Origin: Planctomycetota bacterium
GTDB taxonomy: Bacteria > Planctomycetota > Phycisphaerae > Sedimentisphaerales > Anaerobacaceae
DNA length: 36,125 nucleotides
NCBI GenBank assembly: GCA_014384025.1
Contig: JACNGQ010000111.1
Coordinates: forward strand, 1-36,125
Direction of reading: 5' to 3'
Positions 1 to 8,620 of this stretch are shown here, piece after piece; within the stretch, counting starts at the first letter, position 1; each line of letters starts with the position of its first letter. The position numbers and the translations under genes were made by a program. The notes under the pieces were generated by a model that did not search any database, was not told the origin of the DNA, and saw only the letters and a list, made by a program, of their open reading frames with translations.

Positions 1-791
1 CCCGGCGACCAGGTCAGGCTCACCCACGTATCCTTATGGAAGGCCCCATCCTCCGGATCGGGATTGGAAGCCTTTGGGAAGGAGAGGCCGTACATGACGT
101 CTCTGATCTGCTGCTCTGTAAGGGCCACATTGAAGATGGCGACTTCGTCGAGCACGCCGTTAAAAAATTCGCTGGGCGCATCATTCGTAAATCGGGCACC
201 GATGAGAACCGGGGTTAGGGTGTCCGTATTTTGAGGACCCCGTTCCTGTGCGGAGTCGAATTCCCCGTTAATATAGATCTTCATTTCAGCTCCGTCATAG
301 GTGACTGCGACGTGCCCAAAGTCATCGTCCGGCAGGGCCATGGTGCCAGAAAATGACCAGGGATCGACTTCTCTATGAAATGAGACTGTTCCGCCTCCGT
401 TGATTGCCAGGATGTAGGCGCCTATGATGCCGCCGTTAAACTTACCTATGACAGTTCCTCCGCCCTGATTCCTCACCCATGCGGTGATAGTGAAGGGGGA
501 GCTTGCACCGAAAGGCAGGTTTTGACTCGAATTGCGGATATCAAGATAACTTGCACCCTGGAACTCAAGAGCGTGGCCGAATTTTCCCTCCACCCATACA
601 GGATTTTCTTTGAGGTCGGCATCGTAACCATGTCCGGAGTTGTCCCTGGCGATGTTACCTGAGGCTTCATCAAAGAGCCAGTACCCCACGACGGATTTTG
701 GATCAACCTGGCCGTAACTGTGGGATGTGCATAACAGGCCTATAATTATGAAAATTATGCATACTGTAAATTGATCTCTGGTTGTTGTCAT
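1..791 (-). CDS. Secreted LamG-domain protein, 3' end cut off by window edge
   Basis: The frame is open from ATG at 791 down to base 3 with no stop, giving 263 codons of a larger protein. A signal peptide is visible at residues 1-28 (MTTTRDQF, then a run of I/L/V, ending near SYG). A LamG/concanavalin-like jelly roll follows, with the usual landmarks VGYWLFDEASG, ALEFQGASYLDI, FTITAWVRN, HVAVTYDGAEMKIYINGE and LDEVAIFNVALT. The visible end (NPDPEDGAFHKDTWVSLTW) matches the linker that precedes further beta-sandwich modules in large planctomycete secreted proteins, so a long multidomain protein is likely. AGGAGG lies 8 bases upstream of the ATG and decides the start. Its role, presumably carbohydrate or surface binding, is an inference from LamG. 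The gene is divergent from the DUF4185-like gene. Confidence 0.8.
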   Translation of the reverse strand, partial: MTTTRDQFTVCIIFIIIGLLCTSHSYGQVDPKSVVGYWLFDEASGNIARDNSGHGYDADLKENPVWVEGKFGHALEFQGASYLDIRNSSQNLPFGASSPFTITAWVRNQGGGTVIGKFNGGIIGAYILAINGGGTVSFHREVDPWSFSGTMALPDDDFGHVAVTYDGAEMKIYINGEFDSAQERGPQNTDTLTPVLIGARFTNDAPSEFFNGVLDEVAIFNVALTEQQIRDVMYGLSFPKASNPDPEDGAFHKDTWVSLTWSP

Positions 792-1052
792 TGTCAAATC
801 CTCCTACTATTTTGTTAATGGTATTTTGATGAGCTAATGTAATGCAAACTATGAATAATTCTATCACCCGGGATTTCCCGTATAAATTTAATTGACATAC
901 TCCTGCAAGCCTCAAGTTTCATAATAACGTATTTCATCAAAATATCAAGAGTATTTCGACGGCTTCAACATACCGATGGCCAAAAAAGCATCCAAAACGT
1001 CCAGCACTTACATATAGATGCGGGATAGAAAATCAATCGGCAGATTTTCTCA

Positions 1053-1081
1053 TTCACACATTCCAGATGCGAGACTATAAT
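1053..1081 (+). promoter_or_regulatory. Sigma-70-type promoter for the DUF4185-like/transglutaminase pair
   Basis: TTCACA at 1053-1058, a 17-base spacer and a perfect TATAAT at 1076-1081 lie about 80 bases upstream of the ATG at 1159. The expected start site near 1088 would give a leader of about 70 bases. The rest of the 792-1158 divergent spacer shows no other gene or clear structure. Confidence 0.5.
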
Positions 1082-1158
1082 GAATGTGATACGCAATCAG
1101 CGTAGGTTGCCATAGCAGATGTGTTTCTACTGAAAGCAAAGGAGGTTTCGCATAACTC

Positions 1159-2247
1159 ATGAACAGATTTTCATTATCATTGCCGGGTCTGGCTGCATGC
1201 CTTCTGCTTAGTCTGGTTCACCACTCTATGGCGGACTTTGATGCCCCTTATCCGCCGAGCAGTCTCATTTCAGAACTCAAGTGGTCACCTGTGGTGAAGA
1301 TGAAGGGCTATGCAAATGGCGATAACTGGCCCATTGCCTGGATGCATGACGATTCTCAATTAACAGCCTTCTGTGACGGAAAAGGCTTCTCCAAGAAGGA
1401 TCCGGATTTGTCTTTGGGATTTGCCTGTGTGTATGGAGATCCGCCGGAGTTCCGCGCAAAAAACATCAGAAGTGACGCAGATACTCCGACGGGCTGGGGG
1501 GCAGAGGGGATAAAGGCCAGCGACATGATTGCAGTGGATGATGTACTCTATATGTTCGTCAGAAATTACAAGCCTTCGGATTCGGACGATTTCACGAATT
1601 CCCGATTGGCCTGCTCGACCGATTATGGTGTGAGCTGGACGTGGGCGGACTGGCATTTCTCAGATACCTTTGGCTGCCCCGCATTTGTACAGTTCGGCAA
1701 GGATTATCAGGGAGCCAGAGACGAGTATGTCTATATTGCCTCTCAAGCCAACGACAGTGCATACGGCTATTCTCCGGACATTGTGATGGCGCGGGTCAAC
1801 AAGGGTGCCGTCATGAGGAGGAGCAAATACACTTTCTTCGGGGGGATTGAGAACGGCCAAGCAATCTGGTCGGTGGATATCGCCAAGCGAAAACCAATTT
1901 TCACGGATCCCAAGGGAACGCAGCGTATAGCGATTACATACAATGCAGGCCTTGGCCGATACATCCTGACGAGCTCACATCTAACGGGTAAGAAGGCGAC
2001 GCACACAGCGGCCCTTGGTGTATTTGAGGCCCCTGAGCCATGGGGGCCCTGGTCAACGATATATTACGATGATCACTGGTCGGTACAAGACGGAAAGGAC
2101 TGTCGGACATATCACCATAGATTTCCGGGGAAATGGATAAGCGCCGACGGCAAGACGATGTGGTTATTGTATTCGGGTCTGGACTGCGATTTGTATTCTT
2201 TCTGCGTAAAGAAGGCCGTGCTTGAAGTTGTCCAGAAGCAATATTAA
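1159..2247 (+). CDS. Secreted DUF4185-like beta-propeller protein (glycosidase/sialidase-like fold)
   Basis: A 362-residue exported protein. Residues 1-25 form a signal peptide (MNRFSLSLPG, a leucine-rich core, cleavage near SMA). The mature part is rich in short W/Y/D strand motifs typical of five-bladed propellers: WPIAWMHDDSQLTAFCDG near 57, LACSTDYGVSW near 149, YVYIASQANDSAYGY near 190, and a late WGPWSTIYYDDHW. The order and spacing resemble DUF4185 proteins, which sit in the GH43/sialidase-like propeller group. I cannot identify catalytic residues with certainty, so hydrolase activity is only suggested. GGAGG lies 13 bases before the ATG, slightly far. The stop is 12 bases from the next ATG, so the two genes are probably co-transcribed and act in the same extracytoplasmic process. 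Confidence 0.7.
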   Translation: MNRFSLSLPGLAACLLLSLVHHSMADFDAPYPPSSLISELKWSPVVKMKGYANGDNWPIAWMHDDSQLTAFCDGKGFSKKDPDLSLGFACVYGDPPEFRAKNIRSDADTPTGWGAEGIKASDMIAVDDVLYMFVRNYKPSDSDDFTNSRLACSTDYGVSWTWADWHFSDTFGCPAFVQFGKDYQGARDEYVYIASQANDSAYGYSPDIVMARVNKGAVMRRSKYTFFGGIENGQAIWSVDIAKRKPIFTDPKGTQRIAITYNAGLGRYILTSSHLTGKKATHTAALGVFEAPEPWGPWSTIYYDDHWSVQDGKDCRTYHHRFPGKWISADGKTMWLLYSGLDCDLYSFCVKKAVLEVVQKQY

Positions 2248-2259
2248 CGAGGACACATT

Positions 2260-3423
2260 ATGAATATCAACATAAAGGCCAACCATATTCGGCGCTTTCG
2301 GCTTTTGGTCGCTACAGTCAGCGCCTTGTTCACTTTGAATCTCGTGGCGTCATCGCGGACGTCCGCTGAAGAAAGCAGTCGGTTTGTTGTGGTGCCAGTC
2401 GATAATCCGCAGTATTGCGGAAACGAGCTGTTTCGGGCGTTCGAAAACTACTATAGCCCACGCATCAGTCAGCTACATTCGCGGTACAGGCTTGCTGAAG
2501 TCGTGGCTGGTGGGAGCGATGAGTGGAAGCGTATCCTTCTGCTACGCCACTGGATCAAGTCGAATATCGCCATCGAAAACGACAATCCCACACAGACCCG
2601 AGGCGATACGTTCGCCATCCTCGATGCTGCGCTCATGGGAGGCAAATTCCATTGCACGCATTTCAGTATTGTGCAGCACGCCGTACTTAACAGCTTCGGC
2701 TACGTCACCCGCCGGCTGGGTTGCGGGCCGGGGCTCAAAGACGACGGGGGACACCACGGGGTCAACGAGGTTTGGGTCAATAAGTTCAGCAAGTGGGTTC
2801 TGATCGACGCCAAGTACGACGCCCATTTCGAAAAAAACGAGGTGCCCCTGTCGGCCCTGGAAATCCGTGACGAACTTTGGCGCGATGGAGCCAAATCGGT
2901 GATTTGCGTTGTCGGACCTGACCGAAGGCGCATTAAGCCGGACTCCAAAACCGGCAAGTCGGAGACAAGGCCCGATACCTATCGCTGGTGTAGCTGGGAA
3001 ACGGACACCAATCGCTTCACCACGTTCCCGGCCAGACCTACCTCTACGCTCATCATGCTTGAGGACGATATCTTCCGCATCAATACCTGGTATCGAGATG
3101 GCAAGCCCCACTGGGCTTATAACACACCTTACCTTATAGCAACGACCCGGCGGGACTGGATCGAATGGACGCCCAACGTCATCACCTCAAATGTAACAAT
3201 CGAGGGCGGCAAGGCGAGCGGGTTTCTTAGTTCGTGCACGCCCAACTTCCGAAGCTTCCAAAATATGGGCGACGACGGCACATGGCGAGACTGCGACGAG
3301 AAGGTCGAATTTTCGCTTGATAGACGGGTCCACAACCGCTTCAGGTTCCGGACGATCATCCTCTTCGGCGTAGCTGGGCCGGAGCATCGCGTCGAGATTG
3401 CCTATAAACCCTACAAGAGTTGA
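2260..3423 (+). CDS. Secreted transglutaminase-like (papain-fold) protein
   Basis: A 387-residue protein with an N-terminal export signal (basic MNINIKANHIRR, then a hydrophobic core to about residue 36). The transglutaminase-like triad is visible: Cys132 in GGKFHCTHFS, His165/166 in GGHHGVNEVWV, and Asp183 in KWVLIDAKYD. Upstream, LLLRHWIKSNI is the usual helix leading into this fold. The C-terminal 170 residues look beta-rich (WIEWTPNVITSNVTIEGG, FRFRTIILFGVAG) and may be an immunoglobulin-like or carbohydrate-binding domain. In bacteria this superfamily includes peptidases and deamidases as well as cross-linking enzymes, so the reaction is open. GAGGA upstream of the ATG is a plausible ribosome binding site. 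It is probably the second gene of a two-gene operon with the DUF4185-like protein. Confidence 0.75.
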   Translation: MNINIKANHIRRFRLLVATVSALFTLNLVASSRTSAEESSRFVVVPVDNPQYCGNELFRAFENYYSPRISQLHSRYRLAEVVAGGSDEWKRILLLRHWIKSNIAIENDNPTQTRGDTFAILDAALMGGKFHCTHFSIVQHAVLNSFGYVTRRLGCGPGLKDDGGHHGVNEVWVNKFSKWVLIDAKYDAHFEKNEVPLSALEIRDELWRDGAKSVICVVGPDRRRIKPDSKTGKSETRPDTYRWCSWETDTNRFTTFPARPTSTLIMLEDDIFRINTWYRDGKPHWAYNTPYLIATTRRDWIEWTPNVITSNVTIEGGKASGFLSSCTPNFRSFQNMGDDGTWRDCDEKVEFSLDRRVHNRFRFRTIILFGVAGPEHRVEIAYKPYKS

Positions 3424-3603
3424 AAAACACCCTGATTTTCGGGTGACACAATGACTCCATTTTGTCACTACAAATATCAAATTTGACGATTAATGGAAGG
3501 ACTAAATCCCAAATATTTACATAAAAAACAGAGATTTTTTTATTCTTATCGGATTAAGTATATGGAGAGAAAAGAAGTTTAGAAATTATCTAATTCTTTT
3601 GGG

Positions 3604-3639
3604 AATAAAAGAGAGCTGGCAAATTTTCCAACTGCCAGC
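3604..3639 (-). terminator. Intrinsic-terminator-like hairpin after the Kelch gene
   Basis: GCTGGCA (3615-3621) pairs with TGCCAGC (3633-3639) across an 11-base loop. On the minus strand the stem is followed by CTCTCTTTTATT. It lies about 40 bases past the stop of the minus-strand Kelch protein, as expected for its terminator. The T run is interrupted, so strength is uncertain. Confidence 0.45.
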
Positions 3640-3677
3640 CCCTTGAGTATCCTTAAATGTGTTAACGTTTTTCTTTC

Positions 3678-5390
3678 CTATGGTTTCACTGCTCTGTTGT
3701 AGATGCGGACGTCATCGATCAGGCCGGACCAGTAGGTTCCTGCTGCAGAGTTGCTGCCACAACCTATATTCAAGCCGCCGAAGGAACTCTCTAATCCTTT
3801 TTGTGTATCTTCAGCAACGAGGATGTCATCTACATAGAGCGTTCTATACAATCCGTCCCATACGAAACCAACGCGGTGCCACTTGCCGTCGGTAATATTT
3901 GTTTGTGATATCATCGGACTTCCAGAGCGACCGGCAGCTTGAAGCTCCGTCATAAGATTACATTCCAACGAATCAGTACAAAGCCAGTTGGCTGTATTCA
4001 TCTGCGACATAACGACCTGTCCAGGTGCGCCTCCTTGAATCCATGCAAAGACGCTGAACGGCCCATCTGCCGGATTAGGGGCAGCCCCAGTGATAACATA
4101 GTCATCCACACCATCTAAAAGAATCGCCCCGTTCACTTTTCCGCCATCGGGTTGCCAAATAGGTTCGCCTAAGGCATATCCGTTGTTATTACCGGCACTG
4201 TCAGAGACATCCATACCCTCCGTCTCATCCAATGCCCAATGTGCTATCAGTGTAGGATCATCAACAGGTTGTCCCCAGAAGCTCATCAAAAGCTCCAAGT
4301 CCAAAGCGTCCACAACTCCATCGCCAAACGGCTGTGGTGCAATATCACACATCGGATCATCCAGACCCCAAGAATCGATGAGCCGCAGGAGGTCCTTGAT
4401 GTCCACGATTCCATCGCCGTTGAAGTCCACCACAATTGGATTGGGATAGTACTCTTCGACAGTCGAAAGCACGTCATTAAAAAGCGTTACCGTTCCTCCA
4501 ATGACATAAATCTTATCGTTCAGCGCTATTGTAGAAAGGGCACCTCTCGGGGTCGGCATGTCCGCTCTTGTCGTCCAGGTGTCCGTCGCAGGATCATATT
4601 CTTCCACGTCCGCATCCGGAGGTCCGGCATCTCCCCCGATCACGTATATCCTCCCATCCACTACACCGGCCGTGGGGGATTGCCAGGATCTGGCCGTTGG
4701 TGCATCGGTCTTCCTTTCCCATGTATCGCTCGCCGGGTCATACGCAAAGACGGCCGAACTCGCTGTTCCTGCCTGCCATGAGCCGGCGATGATGTATATC
4801 TTACTGTCCACCACGCCGGCGGTATGAAAATACCTTGGTTCCGGCATGTTGGCTCTTCTCTTCCAAGTGTTCGTCTCCGGGTCATATTCCTCTACTGTTC
4901 TGAAAGCAGGCCCGCTCGTGTCCGTCGCGCCTCCGATGGCGTAGATTTTCCCATTGACTACGTTGGTAGTGAAAAAGCCTCTTGCCGTCGGCATATTGGT
5001 CTTTCTCGTCCAGGTATCCGTGGCCGGGTCATATTCTTCCACGGTCCCAATACTTCGTTCTGCGCCTCCAATAGCATAGATCTTGCCGTTTACCGCGCTG
5101 ACGCCCAGACCCGCTCTTGGCGTCGGCATGGGAGCTTTCCTCGTCCAGGTGTCGGTTTCCGGATCATATTCTTCCACGGCCGAACTATGCATGTGGGGCG
5201 CCGGCCCACCTCCGATGGCGTAGATCTTCCCATCCACCACGCATGTGCCCAGCAATATCCTTGCAGTAGGCATATCCGCCTTCGCTGTCCATATATCCTC
5301 TGCTGCCAGAGAGACAGAAGGTATGCTGAATGCCAAAACCAAAATCAGTAGCATTTCGCCGCAAACTATCTTTGCTTTTGTCGTTTCCAT
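3678..5390 (-). CDS. Secreted Kelch-repeat / dockerin-like / LamG protein
   Basis: A 570-residue exported protein with signal peptide at residues 1-30 (ends SVSLAAED). Residues 31 to about 325 hold six Kelch repeats. Each has a M-P-T-x-R start, a KIYAIGG or IYVIGG strand and a VEEYDPxTDTW end, consistent with a six-bladed propeller. Two EF-hand-like, dockerin-type segments follow: DFNGDGIVDIKDLLRLIDSW, then a weaker FGDGVVDALDLELLMSFWG. A LamG domain fills the C terminus (LIAHWALDETEG, ILLDGVDDYV, FSVFAWIQGG, WSGLIDDVRIYNRAV). In planctomycetes such dockerin-like tails are common on exported proteins and do not imply a cellulosome. The role is probably extracellular glycan binding or surface attachment. 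No catalytic residues are recognisable apart from a possible Kelch-propeller oxidase fold, for which I see no copper ligands. The gene stands alone. Confidence 0.85.
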   Translation of the reverse strand: METTKAKIVCGEMLLILVLAFSIPSVSLAAEDIWTAKADMPTARILLGTCVVDGKIYAIGGGPAPHMHSSAVEEYDPETDTWTRKAPMPTPRAGLGVSAVNGKIYAIGGAERSIGTVEEYDPATDTWTRKTNMPTARGFFTTNVVNGKIYAIGGATDTSGPAFRTVEEYDPETNTWKRRANMPEPRYFHTAGVVDSKIYIIAGSWQAGTASSAVFAYDPASDTWERKTDAPTARSWQSPTAGVVDGRIYVIGGDAGPPDADVEEYDPATDTWTTRADMPTPRGALSTIALNDKIYVIGGTVTLFNDVLSTVEEYYPNPIVVDFNGDGIVDIKDLLRLIDSWGLDDPMCDIAPQPFGDGVVDALDLELLMSFWGQPVDDPTLIAHWALDETEGMDVSDSAGNNNGYALGEPIWQPDGGKVNGAILLDGVDDYVITGAAPNPADGPFSVFAWIQGGAPGQVVMSQMNTANWLCTDSLECNLMTELQAAGRSGSPMISQTNITDGKWHRVGFVWDGLYRTLYVDDILVAEDTQKGLESSFGGLNIGCGSNSAAGTYWSGLIDDVRIYNRAVKP

Positions 5391-5627
5391 CTTGTATTCC
5401 TTTCTTTCATAAAAAATGGTTCATATTAAAATTACTTGGCAACATGATTTTCATTGTTCTTTATTACCACCTTACTCAAATTCGAGGAGCAAACGTGTCT
5501 GCATCTCCAAACCATGAGGCTACCTTTAATTCCGTAAAAATTTGTCATTCCTGCATGAATTCCTGAAAAATCTTGAAAAAGGCAAAAAAGTCACTTCCAG
5601 CCCCGTCATTGTTGTCATAAGAGACAC

Positions 5628-6026
5628 ATGAGCCTTGCCGAGGAATGGGTGAAAATGGTATCATGTAAGGTGAAAGACGTGTTGCCTGGTAATCGGCACC
5701 AATATGGAGATCCCAAAAAGATGACATACCGTGACCGTACAGACATGGGGGGCGTGAGGGAGACGTTTCTGACAACCCATTGGTCCCTCATCGATGGAGT
5801 TAAAGGGCACACTATGCAAGATGAGAGCTTTGACCAGGATTCTTCCGTCGAAATTTCCATGGATGAGACGGTTTATATCGGCTTGGCCATTACTTCCAGC
5901 AGTTCCACGCGCAGCGCCCAAGCCCGCCTATCCAACGTCGATATCACCGGCTCAGTAACTCCCGATGGCCTGTTTACCATGTTGGACGATATTAGCCTTC
6001 TAATACTGTCTGATCCTAAGGACTAA
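5628..6026 (+). pseudogene. Chimeric gene remnant: ECF sigma N-terminus joined to a secreted-protein tail
   Basis: The 132-codon frame joins two unrelated family signatures. Around residues 40-60 it reads GGVRETFLTTHWSLIDGVK, the start of the planctomycete-type ECF sigma factors that open with F-x-T-T-x-W-S. The helices of sigma regions 2 and 4 that should follow are absent. From about residue 70 it instead reads VEISMDETVYIGLAITS and ARLSNVDITGSV, the last strand of DUF1349/LamG-type modules in large secreted planctomycete proteins. Such a protein could not work as a sigma factor or as an exported domain, so I read it as a deletion fusion of two dead genes. It has no convincing ribosome binding site. 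The alternative, a real small protein, is less likely. Confidence 0.4.
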
Positions 6027-6138
6027 GGAATTAAAGGTAAAAAAATTCAGACAGGGTGGAACATCTCTACTTTTTTCTCATCACCTGTCCAATTTGCGAA
6101 ATCTCTTGGACCACTCCCACCAGCCCATCACCGGCTGA

Positions 6139-6219
6139 TCACGGTGCCATCAATGATAGGACAATAATCCCACAAACACAAAATATTACCTTTTTGCTAT
6201 TACTATTGTTACAGCTCAT
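6139..6219 (-). pseudogene. 5' remnant of a paralogue of the 459-aa exported protein at 7128-8507
   Basis: Minus-strand ATG at 6219 with AAAGGAGA upstream opens 26 codons before a TGA. The peptide begins MSCNNSNSKKVIFCVCGIIV. This aligns with MKNINSKKAIFYLYGIIALS, the signal peptide of the gene at 7128-8507, and the leader DNA (CTCCTTTGTAGTTG against CTCCCTTGTTGTTG) is similar too. Nothing recognisable continues after the stop. It is therefore the start of a lost duplicate, and the 204-bp repeats now lie in its upstream region. Confidence 0.55.
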
Positions 6220-6286
6220 AATCGGTCTCCTTTGTAGTTGCGAATCTTACAGTTGGCAGAAAACATCGCGTGCGAATATCACCATC

Positions 6287-6888
6287 CACTTCGCTCACTA
6301 TGTTTGCTCAGTGGTTGCCACCCGTCGGCTGGTCATTAATTGTCAGGGCTGGAAATAACAAAAGACAGCCACCAAAATTAGTGGCTGGCCATTGCTAAAA
6401 TCATTGGACGACTTTTTCAACAGACCCAATGTTCTTAGTTAATAAAGCGTGGTATCAAGAAATTAATAGGTAAACGTCCCCTATATTTTACACTTCGCAC
6501 ACTATGTTTGCTCAGTGGTTGCCACCCGTCGGCTGGTCATTAATTGTCAGGGCTGGAAATAACAAAAGACAGCCACCAAAATTAGTGGCTGGCCATTGCT
6601 AAAATCATTGGACGACTTTTTCAACAGACCCAATGTTCTTAGTTAATAAAGCGTGGTATCAAGAAATTAATAGGTAAACGTCCCCTATATTTTACACTTC
6701 GCACACTATGTTTGCTCAGTGGTTGCCACCCGTCGGCTGGTCATTAATTGTCAGGGCTGGAAATAACAAAAGACAGCCACCAAAATTAGTGGCTGGCCAT
6801 TGCTAAAATCATTGGACGACTTTTTCAACAGACCCAATGTTCTTAGTTAATAAAGCGTGGTATCAAGAAATTAATAGGTAAACGTCCC
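6287..6888. repeat. Three tandem copies of a 204-bp unit
   Basis: Copies start at 6287, 6491 and 6695, an exact 204-base period. Copies 1 and 2 are nearly identical from the first few bases on, and copy 3 matches through GGTAAACGTCCC at 6877-6888, where another element interrupts it. Each unit carries a CAGCCAC/GTGGCTG hairpin and a GGTAAACGTCCCCTATATTT segment. The near-identity implies recent amplification by slippage or unequal exchange. No coding frame spans the array. The first 41 bases belong to a dispersed motif seen again, inverted, at 36007-36051. Confidence 0.9.
6764..6795 (-). terminator. Terminator-like hairpin in the 204-bp repeat (three copies)
   Basis: CAGCCAC (6774-6780) and GTGGCTG (6789-6795) form a 7-bp stem with an 8-base loop. 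Read on the minus strand the stem is followed by TCTTTTGTTATTT. Identical hairpins lie at 6570-6591 and 6366-6387. They are oriented to stop transcripts from the minus-strand gene at 7128-8507, giving that gene three terminator candidates in series. Confidence 0.45.
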
Positions 6889-7081
6889 GAATGGCGGGAC
6901 TTTAAGCCATATTTTGGTCTTTTTCGTAATTATTGGAGGTTTCAAGCACAGATTGACGAAATTACTTCTAAAGGCAGTTCTTGTTCTCTTTTGCGGCAAG
7001 AGCAGGATCTTCGAATTCATACGCGGCCTCTTGTCGATGCGGGTGGTTTCTATGCAAGAATCCCTTAAAGTCCCGCCATTC
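6889..7081. mobile_element. 193-bp MITE-like element with 18-bp TIRs and 12-bp direct flanks
   Basis: GAATGGCGGGACTTTAAG at 6889-6906 is repeated as its exact reverse complement at 7064-7081. Both outer edges are bordered by GGTAAACGTCCC (6877-6888 and 7082-7093), and the right flank continues into CTATATTT as in the neighbouring 204-bp units. This is what insertion into a GGTAAACGTCCCCTATATTT target with a 12-base duplication would leave. No transposase fits in 193 bases. An open frame across the middle is unrecognised. A 12-base duplication would suit IS4-type transposition, but that is inference. Confidence 0.7.
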
Positions 7082-7127
7082 GGTAAACGTCCCCTATATT
7101 TGTGTTTAATATCCTTCTTTTAGCCGT

Positions 7128-8507
7128 TTACTTTTTGACCTTGAATTCGAGTACTCGCTTCCCTCGTCGTCCCTGGAAGTTTTCGCCCTTGCAGCGGAGG
7201 GCAAAGCCCTCATTTGTTATCTCATATACGAAGTCCAAGCCGGTAAAAGGATCCTTTGGTAAACCACCAGGAATTGTTTTGGGCAACTGCCCTGTTTTTG
7301 CCACATTAAGGTATACCTCCAAAGCAACCTTGATACCGTTGATATGGGCCACGTGCCCAACCTGGAATGGGTATTTACCCTTAGCCAGTGGATCTGTCCC
7401 TGACAGAGACATGAAACGTTTAACTAATTTATCAGTACTATCTCCTTCCTCAAGCTCGTCGACAAGTCTTTGCATTTGGGTACACTTTTGTTCATAAGTC
7501 ATTTCACTGTCCGCAATTCGGAAAACAGAGTTAAAAAATCGTAGATGTCCTTCGCCGAAGAGCGATAAAATTTGTTCATCTGTCAATTTCCGGGCATTTT
7601 CCTTGCCTTGTTCGTCCTCGGCCAACTTTACAAGTAGATCCCTGGTCCTCGCAAGAAAGAAGTCTGGTTGCGTCCGCATATGGTATAGGTAAGATTTGAA
7701 GTTAGCCTGTAAAGTTTTCTCAAGCAACATCGGCACGCCCTGAATGAGGGCAAGCTGTCCTCGAAACCACGAGATAATGTCCGCATTCGGTGGCATGACA
7801 CCAAGTATATGCTTGGCCGTACGCAGCGCCCCTGTGTCAACCGACCATGAAAATGACATTATCCCCGATATGTTGCTATCGCTGAGTTGGCGAGCGAGGC
7901 GGCGTAGAGTTAGGCAGCGTTCTAAAGCTGCATGGTAGTGTCCGTCAGCAGCCAGTATCCTCGCATCCAACATAAGAATTTCCTGAAGATTAGTCACCTC
8001 TGAATACAAATCTTTCCAGTCAAATCTCGGTCCAGCTCTGTATCCTATTGCCCATGTGCATTGTGGTATCCGAGATGCAATTTCGGCCGCTTGGATCACA
8101 GGTAAACAGTGACCTAAATAAGTTCTGATCTCTCTATCGGATTCGGCACCTCTAAGAATATCATCGATCTTTTGAGAGGCGGTCTTATCAAGAAAAGGCC
8201 GGAGCAGAAACGCCTGGTAATACAAGAGGGCCGCATTATCCTGATTTGGAGTGTCAGTTTCTTCGGTCCAGGGAGTGACTTCGGTATCTCTTTTCTCGTA
8301 TGCCTCAAAAGCGCGTCGTTCCTTATTAACAGCTACTGCACGACGCAGTGCCTTCAAGTTTTTTTCAATAATTAATGATTTTTCTTCATAGGATTTTGGG
8401 TCCTCTGTTTTGTTACCGCCAAACGCTGGGACATTCGCAGTGATTAAAGATAAGGCGATAATTCCATAAAGATAAAAAATTGCCTTTTTGCTATTAATAT
8501 TTTTCAT
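7128..8507 (-). CDS. Exported helical protein of unknown function with a pseudopilin-like C terminus
   Basis: 459 residues. MKNINSKKAIFYLYGIIALS begins a signal peptide ending near residue 30 (AFGG). Residues 40 to about 350 are predominantly helical with no motif I recognise; repeated amphipathic stretches such as ALERCLTLRRLARQLSD look TPR-like but are not convincing repeats. The last 80 residues (ALEVYLNVAKTGQLP, PGGLPKDPFTGLDFVYE, GFALRC) resemble the C-terminal part of type II secretion pseudopilins and DUF1559-like planctomycete proteins, where DPFTG is typical. The start is fixed by AAGGGAGACTG upstream of the ATG. A truncated relative lies at 6139-6219, so the gene was once duplicated locally. 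The function is unknown. Confidence 0.7.
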   Translation of the reverse strand: MKNINSKKAIFYLYGIIALSLITANVPAFGGNKTEDPKSYEEKSLIIEKNLKALRRAVAVNKERRAFEAYEKRDTEVTPWTEETDTPNQDNAALLYYQAFLLRPFLDKTASQKIDDILRGAESDREIRTYLGHCLPVIQAAEIASRIPQCTWAIGYRAGPRFDWKDLYSEVTNLQEILMLDARILAADGHYHAALERCLTLRRLARQLSDSNISGIMSFSWSVDTGALRTAKHILGVMPPNADIISWFRGQLALIQGVPMLLEKTLQANFKSYLYHMRTQPDFFLARTRDLLVKLAEDEQGKENARKLTDEQILSLFGEGHLRFFNSVFRIADSEMTYEQKCTQMQRLVDELEEGDSTDKLVKRFMSLSGTDPLAKGKYPFQVGHVAHINGIKVALEVYLNVAKTGQLPKTIPGGLPKDPFTGLDFVYEITNEGFALRCKGENFQGRRGKRVLEFKVKK

Positions 8508-8620
8508 AATCAGTCTCCCTTGTTGTTGAGAACGTTATAGTTGAGAAAAATCAGCTACTCAATAATACCAATTACATTTACAAATGGCCGAAGGAGCTAT
8601 ATATAACATAACGTAAAGAC

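Noticed and set aside
2542-3111. 189-codon minus-strand frame inside the transglutaminase-like gene
   Set aside because: The plus-strand gene carries a signal peptide and a complete Cys-His-Asp triad; the antisense frame has neither motif nor start signal.
6056-6358. 100-codon plus-strand frame
   Set aside because: It runs through the paralogue remnant (opposite strand) and the first tandem repeat unit; its composition is not protein-like.
6287-6888. Possible CRISPR array
   Set aside because: The repeats are 204 bases, nearly identical throughout and without spacers; no cas gene is near.
6914-7123. 69-codon frame in the 193-bp element
   Set aside because: It crosses the right TIR and flank and matches no transposase signature, so it is probably accidental.
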